Part shown: positions 1 to 13,030 of the stretch, piece after piece
Numbering within the stretch: position 1 is the first letter of the stretch
Layout: the number at the start of each line of letters is the position of its first letter
From: Lophius americanus
Lineage: Eukaryota; Chordata; Actinopteri; Lophiiformes; Lophiidae
Reading direction: 5' to 3'
Assembly (NCBI GenBank): GCA_037951165.1
Contig: JBBDHG010000009.1
Span: forward strand, 12,798,501 to 12,862,500
DNA length: 64,000 bases
Translations under genes and position numbers: made by a program
Notes under the pieces: generated by a model
The model's input: the letters and a program-made list of their open reading frames with translations, nothing else
Told to the model about the DNA's origin: nothing
Database searches by the model: none

Positions 1-920
1 TTTACTAATCTGAACGTTGTAAGCTCAAAAGTTGCTATCAAACCATGAACATCTATGAGGAAAAAAAAACATAACTCAATTTTACAGCGAGTATTAGAGT
101 CCTCCTCCGGTTCATGGTGCTGAGTGTTGTTTCCTCAAAATACTAAGTCAACAATGGTAGATCTGGCCAGTATGGCCTTAACTTTTAAAATGCCCCCAAA
201 TTTAACATGTGCAAGCCAAGGCAGACACTTGCTCTACCGCAGGAAATGCTTTTTCATCTCCTAATGAATGTGCCTGAGGGGGTCCCATTGGGGGCTCCAC
301 TTCACCCCTCATTAGACGGGGTGCTGCCTCTGCCTTCATACTGAGGAGCAGCCTCCTGGCGAGGGGCCTCCCACTTCATCTGAACGTCCCACGCTCCCCT
401 GCCCTGGACCAGCGGACTGAACTGCTCTTTCTCCCTCTCACTCTCACTACAATATCTCTGTCTCTCGATGTCTCCACTCCATCCCCCCTTTGCCACAAGC
501 AGCTCATTTTATAGCTGCAGACCAGGAGGGCAGGGATGAGAGGACTTCCACGCTCCTAATGCCATTTTAATGGTCTTGTTTGGTCAATGTGGTTGGGATT
601 TGCTTCTAACGATCTCCTTGATATCTGCTTGTCTGTCTTTCGTGCAACAAACCAACTATGCTATTGGTTTAGAAGGTGAAGAAGAGGATCTGTGTAAGCA
701 TCACATTATTTCATTTGTGTTGTCTATATCACCACCTCAGAGTGAAATGTGCTTTATGTCAGGTGTGGAGGGCCAGCAATGGCCTGACTGGAAAAATGAG
801 TATAGAAGTTATAAGCTATATAACTGTGCAAGACTTCTAGTCCTACTCTGGCTGAGAAGTACCAACTTTGTTCTTAACCACTGTTAAGCAAACAAAGCAA
901 ATACAATTCTTGGCTGTTGT

Positions 921-1100
921 GAAGCAGCCGGGAGGTAAAGAGGGATGTGCTGGCTGTCAGCTGACCCTTAGAGCCTTTGCATATCAGCACAGAGGGCTGA
1001 AGAGCTGATTGTTATTCCGGGGATTTTAGGATGTGTTTATGCAATCATTAATCTTGGCACTTGTTTATTTGCCTGGGATTAAAGCACCACGTTGCATTGA
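921..1100. promoter_or_regulatory. Candidate conserved non-coding element in rora intron
   Basis: Non-repetitive, balanced base composition with clustered motif-like words: CAGCTG, TTTGCATAT (octamer-like), TAATCTT and ATGCAATCATTAATC. It looks unlike the A/T-rich or repetitive flanks. No alignment was possible, so this is only a candidate. Confidence 0.25.
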
Positions 1101-1943
1101 CTGGCATTCAATAGAAAAGCTGGATCACCAAAAAGGTAGCAGCGAGGACTCAGGTCTGCTCAGGTCCACTGTAAGCAAAGCGTGCAAGTAGGGAAGCATG
1201 CTTTGTGCATTGCTGCTTAATCCTGCGATGTTAAACAAAACCAGGCCAGTGTCTGAAGGAATGTAAAAACAGCAGTGCAGGGGGAATGTGTCTTATATGT
1301 TGTAAGCAGTCTGTGAACTCTGTGTGGCAGTAGGCACTCCCCATGCACCCCTGTTTGTCTATTCATGCCTTTGCTAAATGCAGCTTGCCAAAACTAGGGT
1401 AGTAGGAGGACAGCAGTGGAGTTTCTCTGCATCTCATCCGCAGTGAATGGAACCCTCTTCTCAAACAGACAATGTTGTAGTAAATGCTATAAAGGGCCAT
1501 CATTTAATCCAGGTGACAATGCACTGTTAGATGAAAGGAAGACTTTTGTGACCCAGTGGCAGAAGAATAAAGGAAGAGGTAATAATTCACCTCATTTCAA
1601 AAGCTAATAATTACCTGAATTTGGGAAGTGCTGTTCATTACACGGAGATGGAATACCATTATGGAAATAAAATGAAATAAATAATATAAATATTGCATAT
1701 CAAATTAATATAGATCTTTGTCTTTAGAAAATATAACCATACACCGCTGTTGTATAATTTTTAAGTCCGATGCCCTTCCTGACACAACCCTACCATATTT
1801 CCAGTCTTGGGACCTCTTTGTAGGTGGGCTGGTAAGGGTCCACACTGTCTTTCTATCCAGCTGCTATATTTAATCTTTATTTAATGGGGGGAAAAAGTAT
1901 CATTGAGATGCAAAATCTATTGAATAAGAGGTGACTAGGCTAA

Positions 1944-1947
<4 letters not shown>

Positions 1948-1994
<47 letters not shown>

Positions 1995-2002
1995 GTATGT
2001 AT
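1948..2002. repeat. (TA)n followed by (TATG)n microsatellite
   Basis: About 34 bp of TA dinucleotides followed by five TGTA units. Confidence 0.95.
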
Positions 2003-2020
2003 AGCAGCAGTCCTGGAGCA

Positions 2021-2155
2021 TTTACAATTTGATCTTTGTCAATGTCGCTTCCATGGGACAAAATGTTCACCCACTGACAGGTGCTATTTTCATCAGACCA
2101 CAAACGTTTATTCACCCCTCAGTGTTTATAATTTACCGCTGATCGTGTTCATCAT
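2021..2155 (-). mobile_element. Tc1/mariner-like fragment (copy 1)
   Basis: Read on the - strand it contains GCACCTGTCAGTGGGTG, then GAACATTTTGTCC and GACAAAGATCAAATTGT. Their order matches the terminal part of a very common fish Tc1/mariner-like element, shared with copies at 5549, 22411 and 33861. It is a terminal fragment without coding capacity. Confidence 0.6.
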
Positions 2156-3159
2156 TTAGCAACAGCGGAGTAGTAATGTTGTCTTAAGAAGCTGTAGCAT
2201 TTTTTTGCTGACAGACTTTATTATTTATTATTATTATTACTGACTTTGATATTCTGCACAGTCACATTCCCATACATTCTATCGCTATTTTCATCCTCCG
2301 CTCCAGTCGTCAGCCTCGCTGTCATTCACACGCTCAATCCCTCTCTCTATATTTTTACGGCACACTCACCACGCACACAACCTACACACTTAACCATGTA
2401 CTGAATTACTTTCCTGTTTCCTTTTCTCCCACTAACAAACTGATGCCGCACTCCCATTGATTTCAGGTCCCCGAGGTGCTTGAATGTAAATTTGTTCTTG
2501 TGGCAGAGTTATTTCTGGATTTAACTATGCATAATGTTACATTTAATCTGGAGCTCAGCAGTCAGTATTAACTTTAATGGTCCAGCAAATTAAATCAGTC
2601 TGTTCGTTGGAATAGCACACTGCACTATACTGTGAAAATGTTCGTGTTAAACAAAAGCTCTCACCTGGTGAGGCAAATTTGTGTTTTAATATTTTAAGAA
2701 TCTCTAACTTGCTTTTCTTTGAACGTTAGCCACACGGTCCAAAAAATATCTGTGACCCTCCTCTCAGATGGCTCAGACTCGAATCAGATACAGACATACC
2801 CACAGATGATATATGGGTTATGAAACGCTTCATTGCAATTGCAAGTCAGAAATAATTGTACTGGTTTTGAAATACTCACAGTATTAGGGTGATGGTAGAA
2901 AAAAGATGCTTCAAAGATGTTATTCTCAGTTCCCGGTAGGAAAGCTCTATTTTTGACTTTGATTCATTTTACAAGTTTTATCACCAATGAATATAAATTG
3001 TAAAGGTACAAAACATAAACAATTGCTTAATTAATGTAGCACACTCAATAAAGCCACTGATATTCATAGTCTGATTCTTAAAATGCTGTGCAGATTTCAC
3101 AGGAGGTAAATATTTTATAAAAATGTATATTGGACAAGATATACCTTTATTAGGGGACC

Positions 3160-3472
3160 ACTTTACACTACGACTACATTTAAAATGGATTTATAAATGG
3201 TTTCATGATTATTTTACAAATAACGTTATAAACACTTATGGAGTCAATATTTAATGTTTATTAACAGTTTATAGCATAGAATATCAAGATAGCAGTAAAT
3301 ATGAGTGTGCTCACTATTTGGCAAGCATCGGGTTTCTGATACCTTTTTATATGTAATTGAGTTATAGCAGCTTATTAATTGTCTGTAATGGTTTTACAAC
3401 TTAATTTGTAAACTATGTACAGGCGATTTATAAATCCTTGATGAGGGGAGTCTTATTGTAAAGTGCTATGTT
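3160..3472. mobile_element. MITE with CACTTTA-type inverted ends (copy 1)
   Basis: Left end GGGGACCACTTTACACTACG and right end AGTCTTATTGTAAAGTGC are roughly inverted copies. The interior repeats 'tttataaatgg' and 'ttattaacagtttata' words. A sister copy sits in an anxa2 intron (44528-44810). Confidence 0.55.
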
Positions 3473-4324
3473 TATTTGTCCCAAAATTGGGAAATTTCCA
3501 GCCTTGCAGTAGCAAAGTAAAATAAGCAGAAACAATAGAGGGAAACAACATCATTGGTTTCACGCAAATGTGGAGGAGAAAAAAAAAGAAAAAGCAAATA
3601 GATATAAATACCCACACAATAGATAAGGTTATATCCATCATCATAATATATAATCATGGCTGTAATATTTCAATCATAGTAAACATTTAGTTGGGTATTG
3701 AAGATGAACCCATGAGGAACCATTGTGACACAGGTAACACAAACCATTTAAATCCACTCTAATTTTATGCTTCATTTTTAACGATGAAGTCACTGACTCC
3801 AGCTTTTCAGCTTGCTCTTTGGTACTAAAGGTAATCATACCTAATCATACGACATATTTCGAACAAACTGACATAAAAGAAGTGATTTAATTATTTAATA
3901 TGGTAAAAATGTAATATGCTAGTTCTCATATTTTGATATTTGTTTTGAAAATGGAAATAAGAAAAATAGAAAATGTTTTCTCCTGAGCAAAAAAGCTGTC
4001 ACGTTTATTTATTCTCAAGTAATGAAAAAAAAAAGCAGAAAAGCCTGATGTGGCATTCAGTATGTGTATCATATCAGGTTAACATGTTGTCTATGAAATG
4101 TCCCACATAATTTTCTTGAAGGAAAAATGAACCGCGGCACTTATGGATTTAATACTTTGCTGTATGCATGTTTGCTAGAAGTGAGGTCTTAAAATGCTGT
4201 AAAGGGAAAATTGTAATATTTGGTTACATGCATGTACTTTAAGAAGGGCTTATGTAGGAAAAAAGTAAAAGCTGTTGAGGTCAGAATAGAAAGAAAATAA
4301 CTTTGAGAAAAAGCTCTTTTTCTG

Positions 4325-4520
4325 AGGGCCCGTGAGAATGGTGATCCGTGGAAAGGTTGGGTGCCTTTAGTTTCAGCTCTATCTAGCTGTGGATCTCAGA
4401 GCAGCAGGATTCAGTATCCCAGCTAATGTAACAAGGCTCATTTGTCTCAATCACACATTCCTTGAAGTATCGGCTGGCCATTGATGTCATTCATCTTCCC
4501 TGTCCTTGCTTGCTCTTTTT
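4325..4520. promoter_or_regulatory. Candidate conserved non-coding element in rora intron
   Basis: A 200-bp non-repetitive stretch between A/T-rich regions, containing CTAGCTGTGGATCTCAGAGC, TTTGTCTCAATCACACATTC and TTGATGTCATTCATC. Composition differs from both flanks. Confidence 0.22.
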
Positions 4521-5196
4521 TAGCTAATGAAAAACACAAGACCTTCAAGCAGAATGGCAGTGGTGTGGTGAAAAGTGCTGCTGTTGGGAGTCTTCATAAT
4601 ACTTATACACGATATCTTTACAGCTTTCATTTCACAGATATGCACATGTTTTGGCTCCTGTTTAACCTTAAATATTTATACTTTTATCCCGGCTCTTCTA
4701 TAAGCATTTTTTTAATTTTTTTTTATTTTTGGTCCACTACTCATAAATCATAGATCTATAGTCTACGTCAAGTGTTTCAACCCCCCCAATGCTTTTCATC
4801 CTCATCTACATTCCACTCTGCGAAGCAGGATATCTATTTAATTTGTAAGTGCAATCACATAGCAGTAAACAGTTTAACAGCTGTTTACTGCTTTGTCACT
4901 GTTCTCTTTTTCCATTTTTTTTTTTTTACTAATTTATATTCTATTTAACTAATTCATAATCTTGTCGTGTGTTTGTGTGTCTGTGTGGTTGAGTAAAATA
5001 TATGAATATTTAATTCTTCACAGAATAGAATTGAAACTTAAGAGTGATTTTTCCACATGAAGAATTCCAATGAACTTGTGCCCTAAACACGTGCAAATAG
5101 CAAATAAACAGCACCGGCAGAAAAGGTTTGCAGAACATTATTTCTAAAATGATGTGTTTAGAACCATGGCATATTAAAAAAAGTTAATATAAGATT

Positions 5197-6402
5197 GTAC
5201 AATAATTGAGAAATTGCCCTTCGCCCAATATCAGCTGGGATATGCTCCCGCCCCCACGACCCCGAACAGGATAAGAGGTTCTGGTTAAAAGAAGGAAGGA
5301 AGAAATTACATGATTTAAATTTTTCTATTTTATTGTTTAGCTACTCTTCAATATGAAGGTAATTTTTTTTTTACTACTTTTAATCTACCGTAGTAGATTT
5401 ATAATAGATTATGAAAAACATGTTTTATGTCTAAAGAGTTATATTTTAAAATACAGCAAAAATTCTGAAATGTTTCAAGCAGCACAGAGGTGCACATATG
5501 AATATAATCAAATTAATGAGATCTGCCAAAAATGATCAACAACTCAAATGCGAATAACAGAAAACTGATCGTGTTGTGACAATGGCACCTCTCAGTGGAG
5601 GGGATATAATATATGAAAAATGAAGTTCAAGTTCATGAAGCTGATGTGCTGGAAGAGGAAAAATGGACAAGAATCTGCTCTACTTTGAGAAGGGCAATAT
5701 TGTGATGGCTAGATGACTGCGTGAGATGATCTCCAGAACTGTAGTTCATAATGGATGTTCCTGGTCTGCAATGGCTAGTAAGTGGTCTGAGGAAGGACAA
5801 CTGGTGACCTGATGACAAAGTCCTCTACGCAGAGTGGAGAGCATATGCTAGCCCGTGTTTCTGATCCCACAGAGGAGCTATTGTAGCAAAAACTGCTGTC
5901 AAATTTGATGTTGGTTCTGATAAATTAGTATCAGAATACAAACAACATTGCAGCTGTTTTGGTGTCAATTTTGTGGCTGATTGATGTATATGATTCCTAG
6001 AATGTGCCAGTCTGCCTAATGACTTAAGACTATTTTTAATGTAATACATTTGTAACTTTCTTAAATTTTGAATGCCGGAGTTTTTTCTGTTACTATCTTA
6101 TGTATAAGTGCATATTGCAACATTTAATAGTTAAAATATATTTTCTATATATAACTTCCTTCACCTTAAATAGATTTAAGGTGAAGTAGATTCACCTTAT
6201 AAATTTACTATGGTAGATTAAAAGTAGTAAAAAGAAAATTACCTTCAAATTGAAGAGGAGCTGAAGAATGTAATACAAAATTAAAATCATGCAATTTCTT
6301 ACTTCCTTCATTAACCAGAACCTCTTATCCTGTTCAGGGTCGTAGGGGGTGGAGCATATCCCAGCTGATATTGGGCGAGGGGCAATTTCTCAATTATTGT
6401 AC
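5197..6402. mobile_element. Foldback element with ~205-bp inverted arms
   Basis: Left arm 5197-5405 and right arm 6197-6402 are near-identical reverse complements (both carry GAGAAATTGCCC, CCCAATATCAGCTGGGATAT, ACAGGATAAGAGGTTCTGGT). The arm word 'cagctgggatatgctcc...cgacc' is widespread in fish repeats. The 790-bp centre contains a degraded Tc1/mariner-like fragment. Either a non-autonomous foldback transposon or two inverted insertions flanking an older one. Confidence 0.75.
5549..5992 (+). mobile_element. Tc1/mariner-like internally deleted fragment (copy 2)
   Basis: Contains GGCACCTCTCAGTGGAGGGG, GAAGCTGATGTGCTGGAAGA, GGGCAATATTGTGATGGCTA and GATCCCACAGAGGAGCTATT in the order seen in intact fish elements. 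In intact copies these encode the helix-turn-helix part of the transposase. Frameshifts and stops abolish the frame, and the catalytic part is missing. It lies inside the foldback element. Confidence 0.65.
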
Positions 6403-6528
6403 CAAATGAGATTACCTATATGCCATCAAGGGTAAACTGTTCATTAAATTGTATTCGTGAATAGGTAGGGGTGAAATGCCGCTGTAATTTGAAATGTGTA
6501 TTTTCTTTACCAAGTTATATCAAAATGG

Positions 6529-6756
6529 GGGCGGCTTTAGCTCAGTGGGAAGAGTTGTAGTCCCTCAACCGGGAGACCAGGAGTCGTGCCCAGCCCCTGA
6601 CGCAACAAGACCCTGAAAACCTCCGCTCCCTAGGAGCTTCACAGATGCCGCCCACTGCTCCCTGAGGGATGGCTTAAATGCAGAGATAAATTCCACGACG
6701 TTGTACTCTATGTACGTACTGTGTAACGTGATGAATAAAGGAAAGATGATTATTAA
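6529..6756 (+). mobile_element. tRNA-derived SINE
   Basis: The head resembles a tRNA gene. An RNA polymerase III A-box (TTAGCTCAGTGGGA) is at 6537-6550, and a degraded B-box (GGAGTCGTGCCC) follows about 45 bases later. A tRNA-unrelated body (CTGCTCCCTGAGGGATGG, TTAAATGCAGAGATAAATTC) and the 3' end GATGAATAAAGG are typical of fish SINEs. This is a retroposon, not a functional tRNA gene. Confidence 0.75.
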
Positions 6757-7961
6757 AATGCAATATTAAAAAAAGCCTACGTATATCAATAATGATTTAA
6801 GAGCTGTTGGAAATTTACATTACTTTCCAACATCTGGTCTCCATATATACGGAATAATTGATGATGATGACGTGGAAAATAACCCTAAATGAGGTCTCAG
6901 TTTAAGACATCTGTATTATTTGAATGTTGTCTTTGTTAAGTGTTACTTTAACCTTAAATCCAACACAGAACGGTGATATCGGAAAAATTAGGAGTATTGT
7001 TTAAAAGATCATTTTCACTTTCAAGCCATGGATCCTCCATAATTCTTCCTTCTAGAGCAGTTGCTCAATGGCATTGCTGTCATTATGTGGTTTTATTTCC
7101 AACTCCAAAAATGACATAAAATGTTTTGGAAAAGCTTGTCACCGCTCCATCTGTTAACACGCAGCCTAGCTTCGGATGATGTCATCTCCAATGGAAATAC
7201 TGACTCAGGCATTGACTGAAGGCTTTTTATGCGCGCTTCCATTGAGCAAATTAAGATCATGATTACTATCTGGCTTGTGCAGCCAGTCTGCGTCGTCCGC
7301 AAACATGTTTTCCTAAGGAGGCCACAGAGGGACAATTACTGTCAGCTGAACTGCTCAGGGTGCTCTCCATGTGTGTTCTGGCCGTCTGCCTCTGACCCAC
7401 TGACCCTGAGCAGCAGCATGAGACTGGACCTCCAGCCTCCCTCCTATTTCCACTACTCACACCCCTCACTGTAACTGTGGCATCCAAAATATGAGCTTTG
7501 CACATGTCTAAAATACACACGTAAAATGTTCATTGACTCTGTTGGCCCTCTGGCAAAAACACGATACAGGAAATTGAATCGATGTAAGTTTTAATTTCTT
7601 TGTGTGAAACAGTAGAAAGATCCGATTCAAAAAACCCACAGAAGGAATCCTGGTTGCTCTTCAGAAGAGCATACTAGTACAGCAATTATAGAGGGAAGGA
7701 AGTTGGACAATGTGACAGTCGCCATTTCCCTGGTGCAATGAAACAAGGTTCTTTGTTGTTTGGTAAAGTTTTCTGCTTGTAATTGCAGTGGATGTTTTGA
7801 AGGATTCATTATTTATAAATCCCTGTGTTTTTATAAAGGACTATTACGTTGTCTTTCCTGCAGGGGGACGGACAGGCTGAGAGGTGTTTAACTCAGACAC
7901 TGAGGCTTTCACCACTAGATCAAGTGGTCTGAATATGGTTTCCAGAGGCCTCCCATCATCC

Positions 7962-8237
7962 TCAGCTAAATCGTAGAATTCCCAGAGCAGCTTCTGCACC
8001 AGTCAATAAGTCAGTCCTGTGGGATTTCAGCCTCAGTGATTTAGATTTTTTTTTGCATCCTAGGCCCTTGCTGTACAATTCATGAGTGGAGAAAACAACA
8101 CCGAAGTAATTCTTAGATAAAGCTCTAGCCGCTCTGCTAATGTTAGCTTCTTGAAACTTGCTATGTTCCCCGGGGTGATTCATTTTGAAGTGTGTGATTA
8201 AGTTTGTGGGTGAACGTTTTCGGGGTTGTTCGTCCAC
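7962..8237 (-). pseudogene. Possible hAT transposase relic (BED zinc finger half)
   Basis: A 91-codon - strand frame contains TNLITHFKMNHPGEHSKFQE (about residues 11-30). This resembles the second half of BED zinc fingers (hydrophobic-xxH-x3-5-H-P-x-E/H-x-x-F) in hAT transposases and ZBED proteins. The Cys-x2-Cys half is not in frame upstream and no transposase core follows. Recognition rests on one motif. Confidence 0.35.
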
Positions 8238-10156
8238 AGCTTATTTGTCCTTACTAACGTTAACAAATTGCGAACTTTGTGTTTTCTTCATTCATGGCGA
8301 AAGATTTCCAAGCTGGTGAGATGTTTGTAGGCATGGTAGCTAATGCTTGGTGTGCGTGTGCGGCACTGACGTGTAACAGGCACGGATGTTTCTTCACTGA
8401 GGCTACTCGGCCAATCACCCATCATATCAAACTATCCTCCCTGCGCCGATCGTGCACTTCCAAAATAATAGTTTTATGAGTTGTGGTCTACAGATTATAT
8501 TTTGTCACCAGAGTAATCACCAGGGTTTCTCACTCCTGGCGCACATTAACAACCGCACAAAGTGCAGACGGAGGGAGCGTGCCCTCCAGTCCCCAGCATT
8601 CAGGCACAACTTCACTTGGCACTACAGTCACAGACGAGGAGGGGTTTAGGTTTAGGAAGATGGATGGAGGGCGGTGATAAGGGTTGGGGAGAGAGATCGG
8701 AGCTCAGGTTGGTAGACAAAAGAGAGGAGAGGAGCACACATGCTACCCTTCATGATGCTCATCTGCTCAGTAAACTCAGGCTTTTGTTGTTTCCCCTGGA
8801 GTGCCGGAGTGCAGACTCTAAGTCAGGAAGGACGTCAATCTCTGCAACAACATCCCATAAATTAGTGCCCAAATTACTTTTACGCGGTTGGAGGAAGACA
8901 TGGAGCGAAATGTCTTATGTTGCGGTTTGGGAATACGTCTCCTCCTCTCCTGCTCCCCCTCATAGAGGGTGTCAGAATGCACTTCAATAAAACAGTCAAG
9001 TAAATAGAGGGAGAGACATGAAGAGAGGAGCTCTGCTGTGTTGTAGAGGCATCTGGAGTTGGGCAATGTTGAAATATTAATAGACCTCACACACAAACAA
9101 ACACAAGAGATGTACGCATGAGTTCCTCCAAAAAGCAGCTCAGGGCGATGGTCCAGACCTGAGCTTTAGTAAAGTCACCACACTGCTATGAAGCAATAAT
9201 AGGGAATGGCTTAAAGAGTCCTTCTTTTGAAACGGAAATATCTATTCTTCCAATATAGCTGGTCTCTAGTGAAAGGGGATCACAGCTTAGGCAGCTAAAT
9301 GATTGGGGGAAATTAGCAAGAAAAGACATCAAAATGTGTCAATTATGTTTTTTCTTCCTCTAATTCTTTTGGTCCAAACATTTTTCGCAACTTCAGCTTG
9401 TTTACAAGTTGAATGGAAGCTGTTGAAAGGGATGATATACGGCGTTTTGGTTCGCAGGTGGATTTCTGTACTGCTCCGAGTCTTTTCTTTGTGCCACACA
9501 TCAACAAATGCCATCAGAGCATCTCTGTGGTAATATGCCAGCAGCCTCCCATCCTTAAACAAATAACACATTTATACTATTCCGCCTGTGTTCCGCGCCA
9601 CAACTGTCCTTTGCTGCTGACATTCAAATAACCTTTTATTTTTCTGCATAAGTGGAAAAAAAAATATTGTGTTGTGCAACTTCCCATGGCAGCAGAGCCC
9701 TGGCAGATGAAAAGAGGCAGAATTGTGATTCTAGCTCTTGTTAGGCTGTCGTCTCTCTACAGCTAGATCTGACTGTCAGGGGTATCTGTGTGCAGAAGGC
9801 TCTGTTTATCAACCGACAGCTGATCTCCTCCGCCAAATCAAGAGCTCACCAAGCAAAATGAAAAGCTGCACATGGTCGAATGCATTGCTTAGGGCTCATT
9901 TGCCCCTGGTGTTCTCACTCTATGTGAACACTTTTGTTTTCAACTGTCCTTTGTGTCGATATTCGGCATGTTTAAGATTTGTGTCTTTGCATCGCTAAAT
10001 ATTATATAATGAGAATGTATCAACACAATTTGTCTTACAGTGGAAGAATCTGTCAGTAGAGCTGTTCCCTTTCCTGGTCCTTACATAATCTCCGACATGA
10101 GCCCAATGGCTTGCGTCACTCTGTCATTGACAGCTGTCAGCACAAACAGCTCTCAT

Positions 10157-10205
10157 ACACACACACACACACACACACACACGTAGTGAGAGAAAGAGAG
10201 AGAGA
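10157..10205. repeat. (CA)n then (GA)n microsatellite
   Basis: About 26 bp of CA units followed by a short GAGA-rich stretch. Confidence 0.9.
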
Positions 10206-12599
10206 CAAGTGTATTTTTTCATTCTTCAAACATGTTTCGTTCTAAATTATGTGTCCAGCAATTGTGCCAAAAAAACGAAACAGATCAGCACCTATGGGAC
10301 TATGTCGCTTTTCAGACTTGATTTATTGTGCAACATCACCAATGTTAGGAATGAGAAAATGATTTAATGGTCCAATCGAGTAATGGGTTAAAGCTTTCAG
10401 CATTATGACGGTGGCCTGGGTATGGGACTGTAATGTAAGGGATAATCTTAATCCTTCAACGTTATGTCAGTAGTCCAAGGGTTCAGTGGGAACAGCCGAG
10501 AGATTTCGACAAGTGATTTTCCATGTCTGTACGAACCAGTGGGATTTTCAGTTTTGTTTTGTTTATGTTACCGTGTTGATATCTGAGCAATATGATTCTG
10601 AAAGGTATGAAAAAGAATCAACTACTCTAAACTTAGACACAAATAATAAAGCCCAGTCGGTGCATACTTATTGTGTTGCATGAAGAATGTAAAGTACATT
10701 TCATGCTAACAGCTGATTATCTGTATTTTTAAATATTCATTTTTTAAATTGGAATATTCAATATATTTCTGCAGCTTCATTTTGCCTTTTTAGTGAGGCA
10801 ATTCTACATTTGTATGTATCTTTCACTCATAAAATTGAAAATAAAGAACGATGGGGATCCTGTTAAGAGTCGTTATGTGTTTTGAAACTTATTTTTAGGG
10901 TTCACATTGGACCGTCAGTGGTGACCCGCTCTTTGGTGATGTAGTGTGGTTTATCTGCGGAGAAGGCAGTGAAGGGCACTGGGTGAACATGCAGAGGCCT
11001 CTCCCCGCCATTGTACATGATGTGCTCTGAGTGACACGTCATCCCCTCAAAGGGCCGGCTAGTGTGGTGAATCAGTGTCCTTGAACTGCTCAACCACAGA
11101 CAGACAGACAAAGAACAAGCTTTAGCATTTGGCTTGCCTGTCTCCTCTCTCTGCCATGCCTATTGTCAAAGACATTCATGCCAGGCTGCAATGCTACACA
11201 GAGGAAATCAATCCTGAGTCGCTGACCAGCCCTGATGGTAATGTGCATTGTGTGATTGTGCTGCAGTGTGATTCGTACATAATCTAGGCGTCTCAGCAGG
11301 TGTCTTTGAAGAGGTCTGCATGCAGAGGCCATCGTACCGTACTGTGGGGATGGGGCGGCAGGCTGTTGGGATGAGCTTTAGCATGGCTGCCTGTCGAACT
11401 GTGCCTGGCTTTGATGTCGTAAACAGAGCACGCAAGGCTGGCTGGCAGGGAAGTGAGCAGTTAGGGGGGCAGGCAGGCAGGCAGGCAAAGTGAATGGGAT
11501 CAGTGGCACAGCGCTGGTCAAGCTCAAGCAAGCCAGCAGCTGCCTGTTTCACACCGAGAGACAGTTAACACCACAGCTCATGTCAATAGATATTGACTAC
11601 CAGATTGAGAGTGCTTATAATGGCTGTCCTTTTTGCTTGACTGACCCTCCTGTGTGAATTCAGTTTAAATCATCATCAGTGTCTGAAGTGCAGCCTAGTA
11701 GCCCCCATAACCAGCCATTCAAGAGGACACTGTTCACAGCCAGACCGATAGACAAATATTAACTTAGGCTGATACGTTATGTGTCTTCATGTTGTATTTG
11801 TGCCATGCTCAACCTCATATCCACAGCTTTTTATGTAAGCATCCTTTTCCTGCTTGGAATTAACTATATGTTCATACTGAAGTTGTTTTCATACGAGAAA
11901 CTACAGCGCCGGTCCAGAGACAAACCCTTTTTACTGTTGAGTGCACTAAGCATCCAGGGGCTTGTGCAGTGGTGGAGTGAGACGGTATTAGCTGCTAAGG
12001 CTTTGTGGATTCAGGGCCTTCCTGCTGCAGATAGGGTTTTGTATGGCATGCTCTTGTATGTGCATGTCCTTCCCAGCCTGGCATCCCTGGGTCTCCACTC
12101 TCACTATTTTCACCTGATGTGGCACAGCCTCTATTCAGCCTGAGCGAGTTCCCAGCTTCTTCTTCAGGACAGATGAAGGCATCTCGCAGCAATGCTGTGG
12201 GGGTGGGGAAGCTAGCAGCAGCCTAAGCCTAGAGCTCTCAGAGGCTGGAGCTCAGAGCCAAAAGCCTGGGGGCTGTATATGGTGGGCGGAAGCTTGGCTT
12301 ACGGAGGGAAGGCAAAACGTAGCCACAGACTTGCGCTGCCACCCTATGGCTGGAGCCTGTCACTGCAACCTTGAATTCACCATAACCACAGCTAGTCATA
12401 ATTACAGCACGCTTCAGTTGTTGTGAGTGCATGTCAGAACAAATTACGTAAGTAATGAGGCTGAAAATGCTAAAGGAGTCGAAACACACTGCACTGCTAA
12501 TGCTCGTGCAGGGGGAACACAAAAACAAACAATAGAGTGCACTCACACAGAGCTAGACCTCACCAAAATAACAAGCCTCTATGCACAGTAAGAAAAAGA

Positions 12600-13030
12600 T
12601 TAATTATAAATTAACTCTCTCATTTTAGCTGTCAAAGCCCGCCTCCTGCCTGGATTTCACTCTAATCCAGGCCGATGAGGTGAAGTGCCCTCTATTGTAC
12701 GCGAGAGTCGCAAATCGCAGGAGGTGTTGTCTGGAGGAGAATTAATTGTGCGTGTTCCACTACTCCCTTTTGTTCATTTGCTAAAATGTAGGCTAATTCC
12801 ATGTAAACATGGCCGGTCCTGTTGACTCCAGCAGCGCGAGGAGAACAACACAGATTCCTGAATGAGTGGAGTGTGGCTCCGGGGTTAGTGGATTAGAGGC
12901 TCTGTGCTAAGGGCCTCTCGCAGGCATGCCGCGGGGACAAGGACATTATCCACATGACACATTACAAGATCCCAGGCAGATGAATAAAATGGAGGGAGTG
13001 CCTGGATTGAACACTAACAAAAGGGCTTTT
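12600..13030. promoter_or_regulatory. Candidate conserved non-coding element in rora intron
   Basis: A 430-bp non-repetitive block 1.3-1.7 kb upstream of the zinc-finger exon. It contains TAATCCAGG (bicoid-type homeodomain word), AATTAATTG, CAAAGCCC and TGATCAAACTAG words. It could be an intronic enhancer; homology was not tested. Confidence 0.28.

Noticed and set aside
6529..6610. Possible tRNA gene
   Set aside because: The A-box is good but the B-box is degraded, the anticodon stem is not clear, and a SINE body follows directly.
8562..8990. 142-codon + strand frame
   Set aside because: Overlaps other frames on both strands, has no family resemblance, and its composition follows local GC rather than codon bias.
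11781..12143. 120-codon + strand frame with hydrophobic stretches
   Set aside because: No recognisable domain, no splice or promoter context, lies inside the rora intron, and the length is within chance for 64 kb read in six frames.
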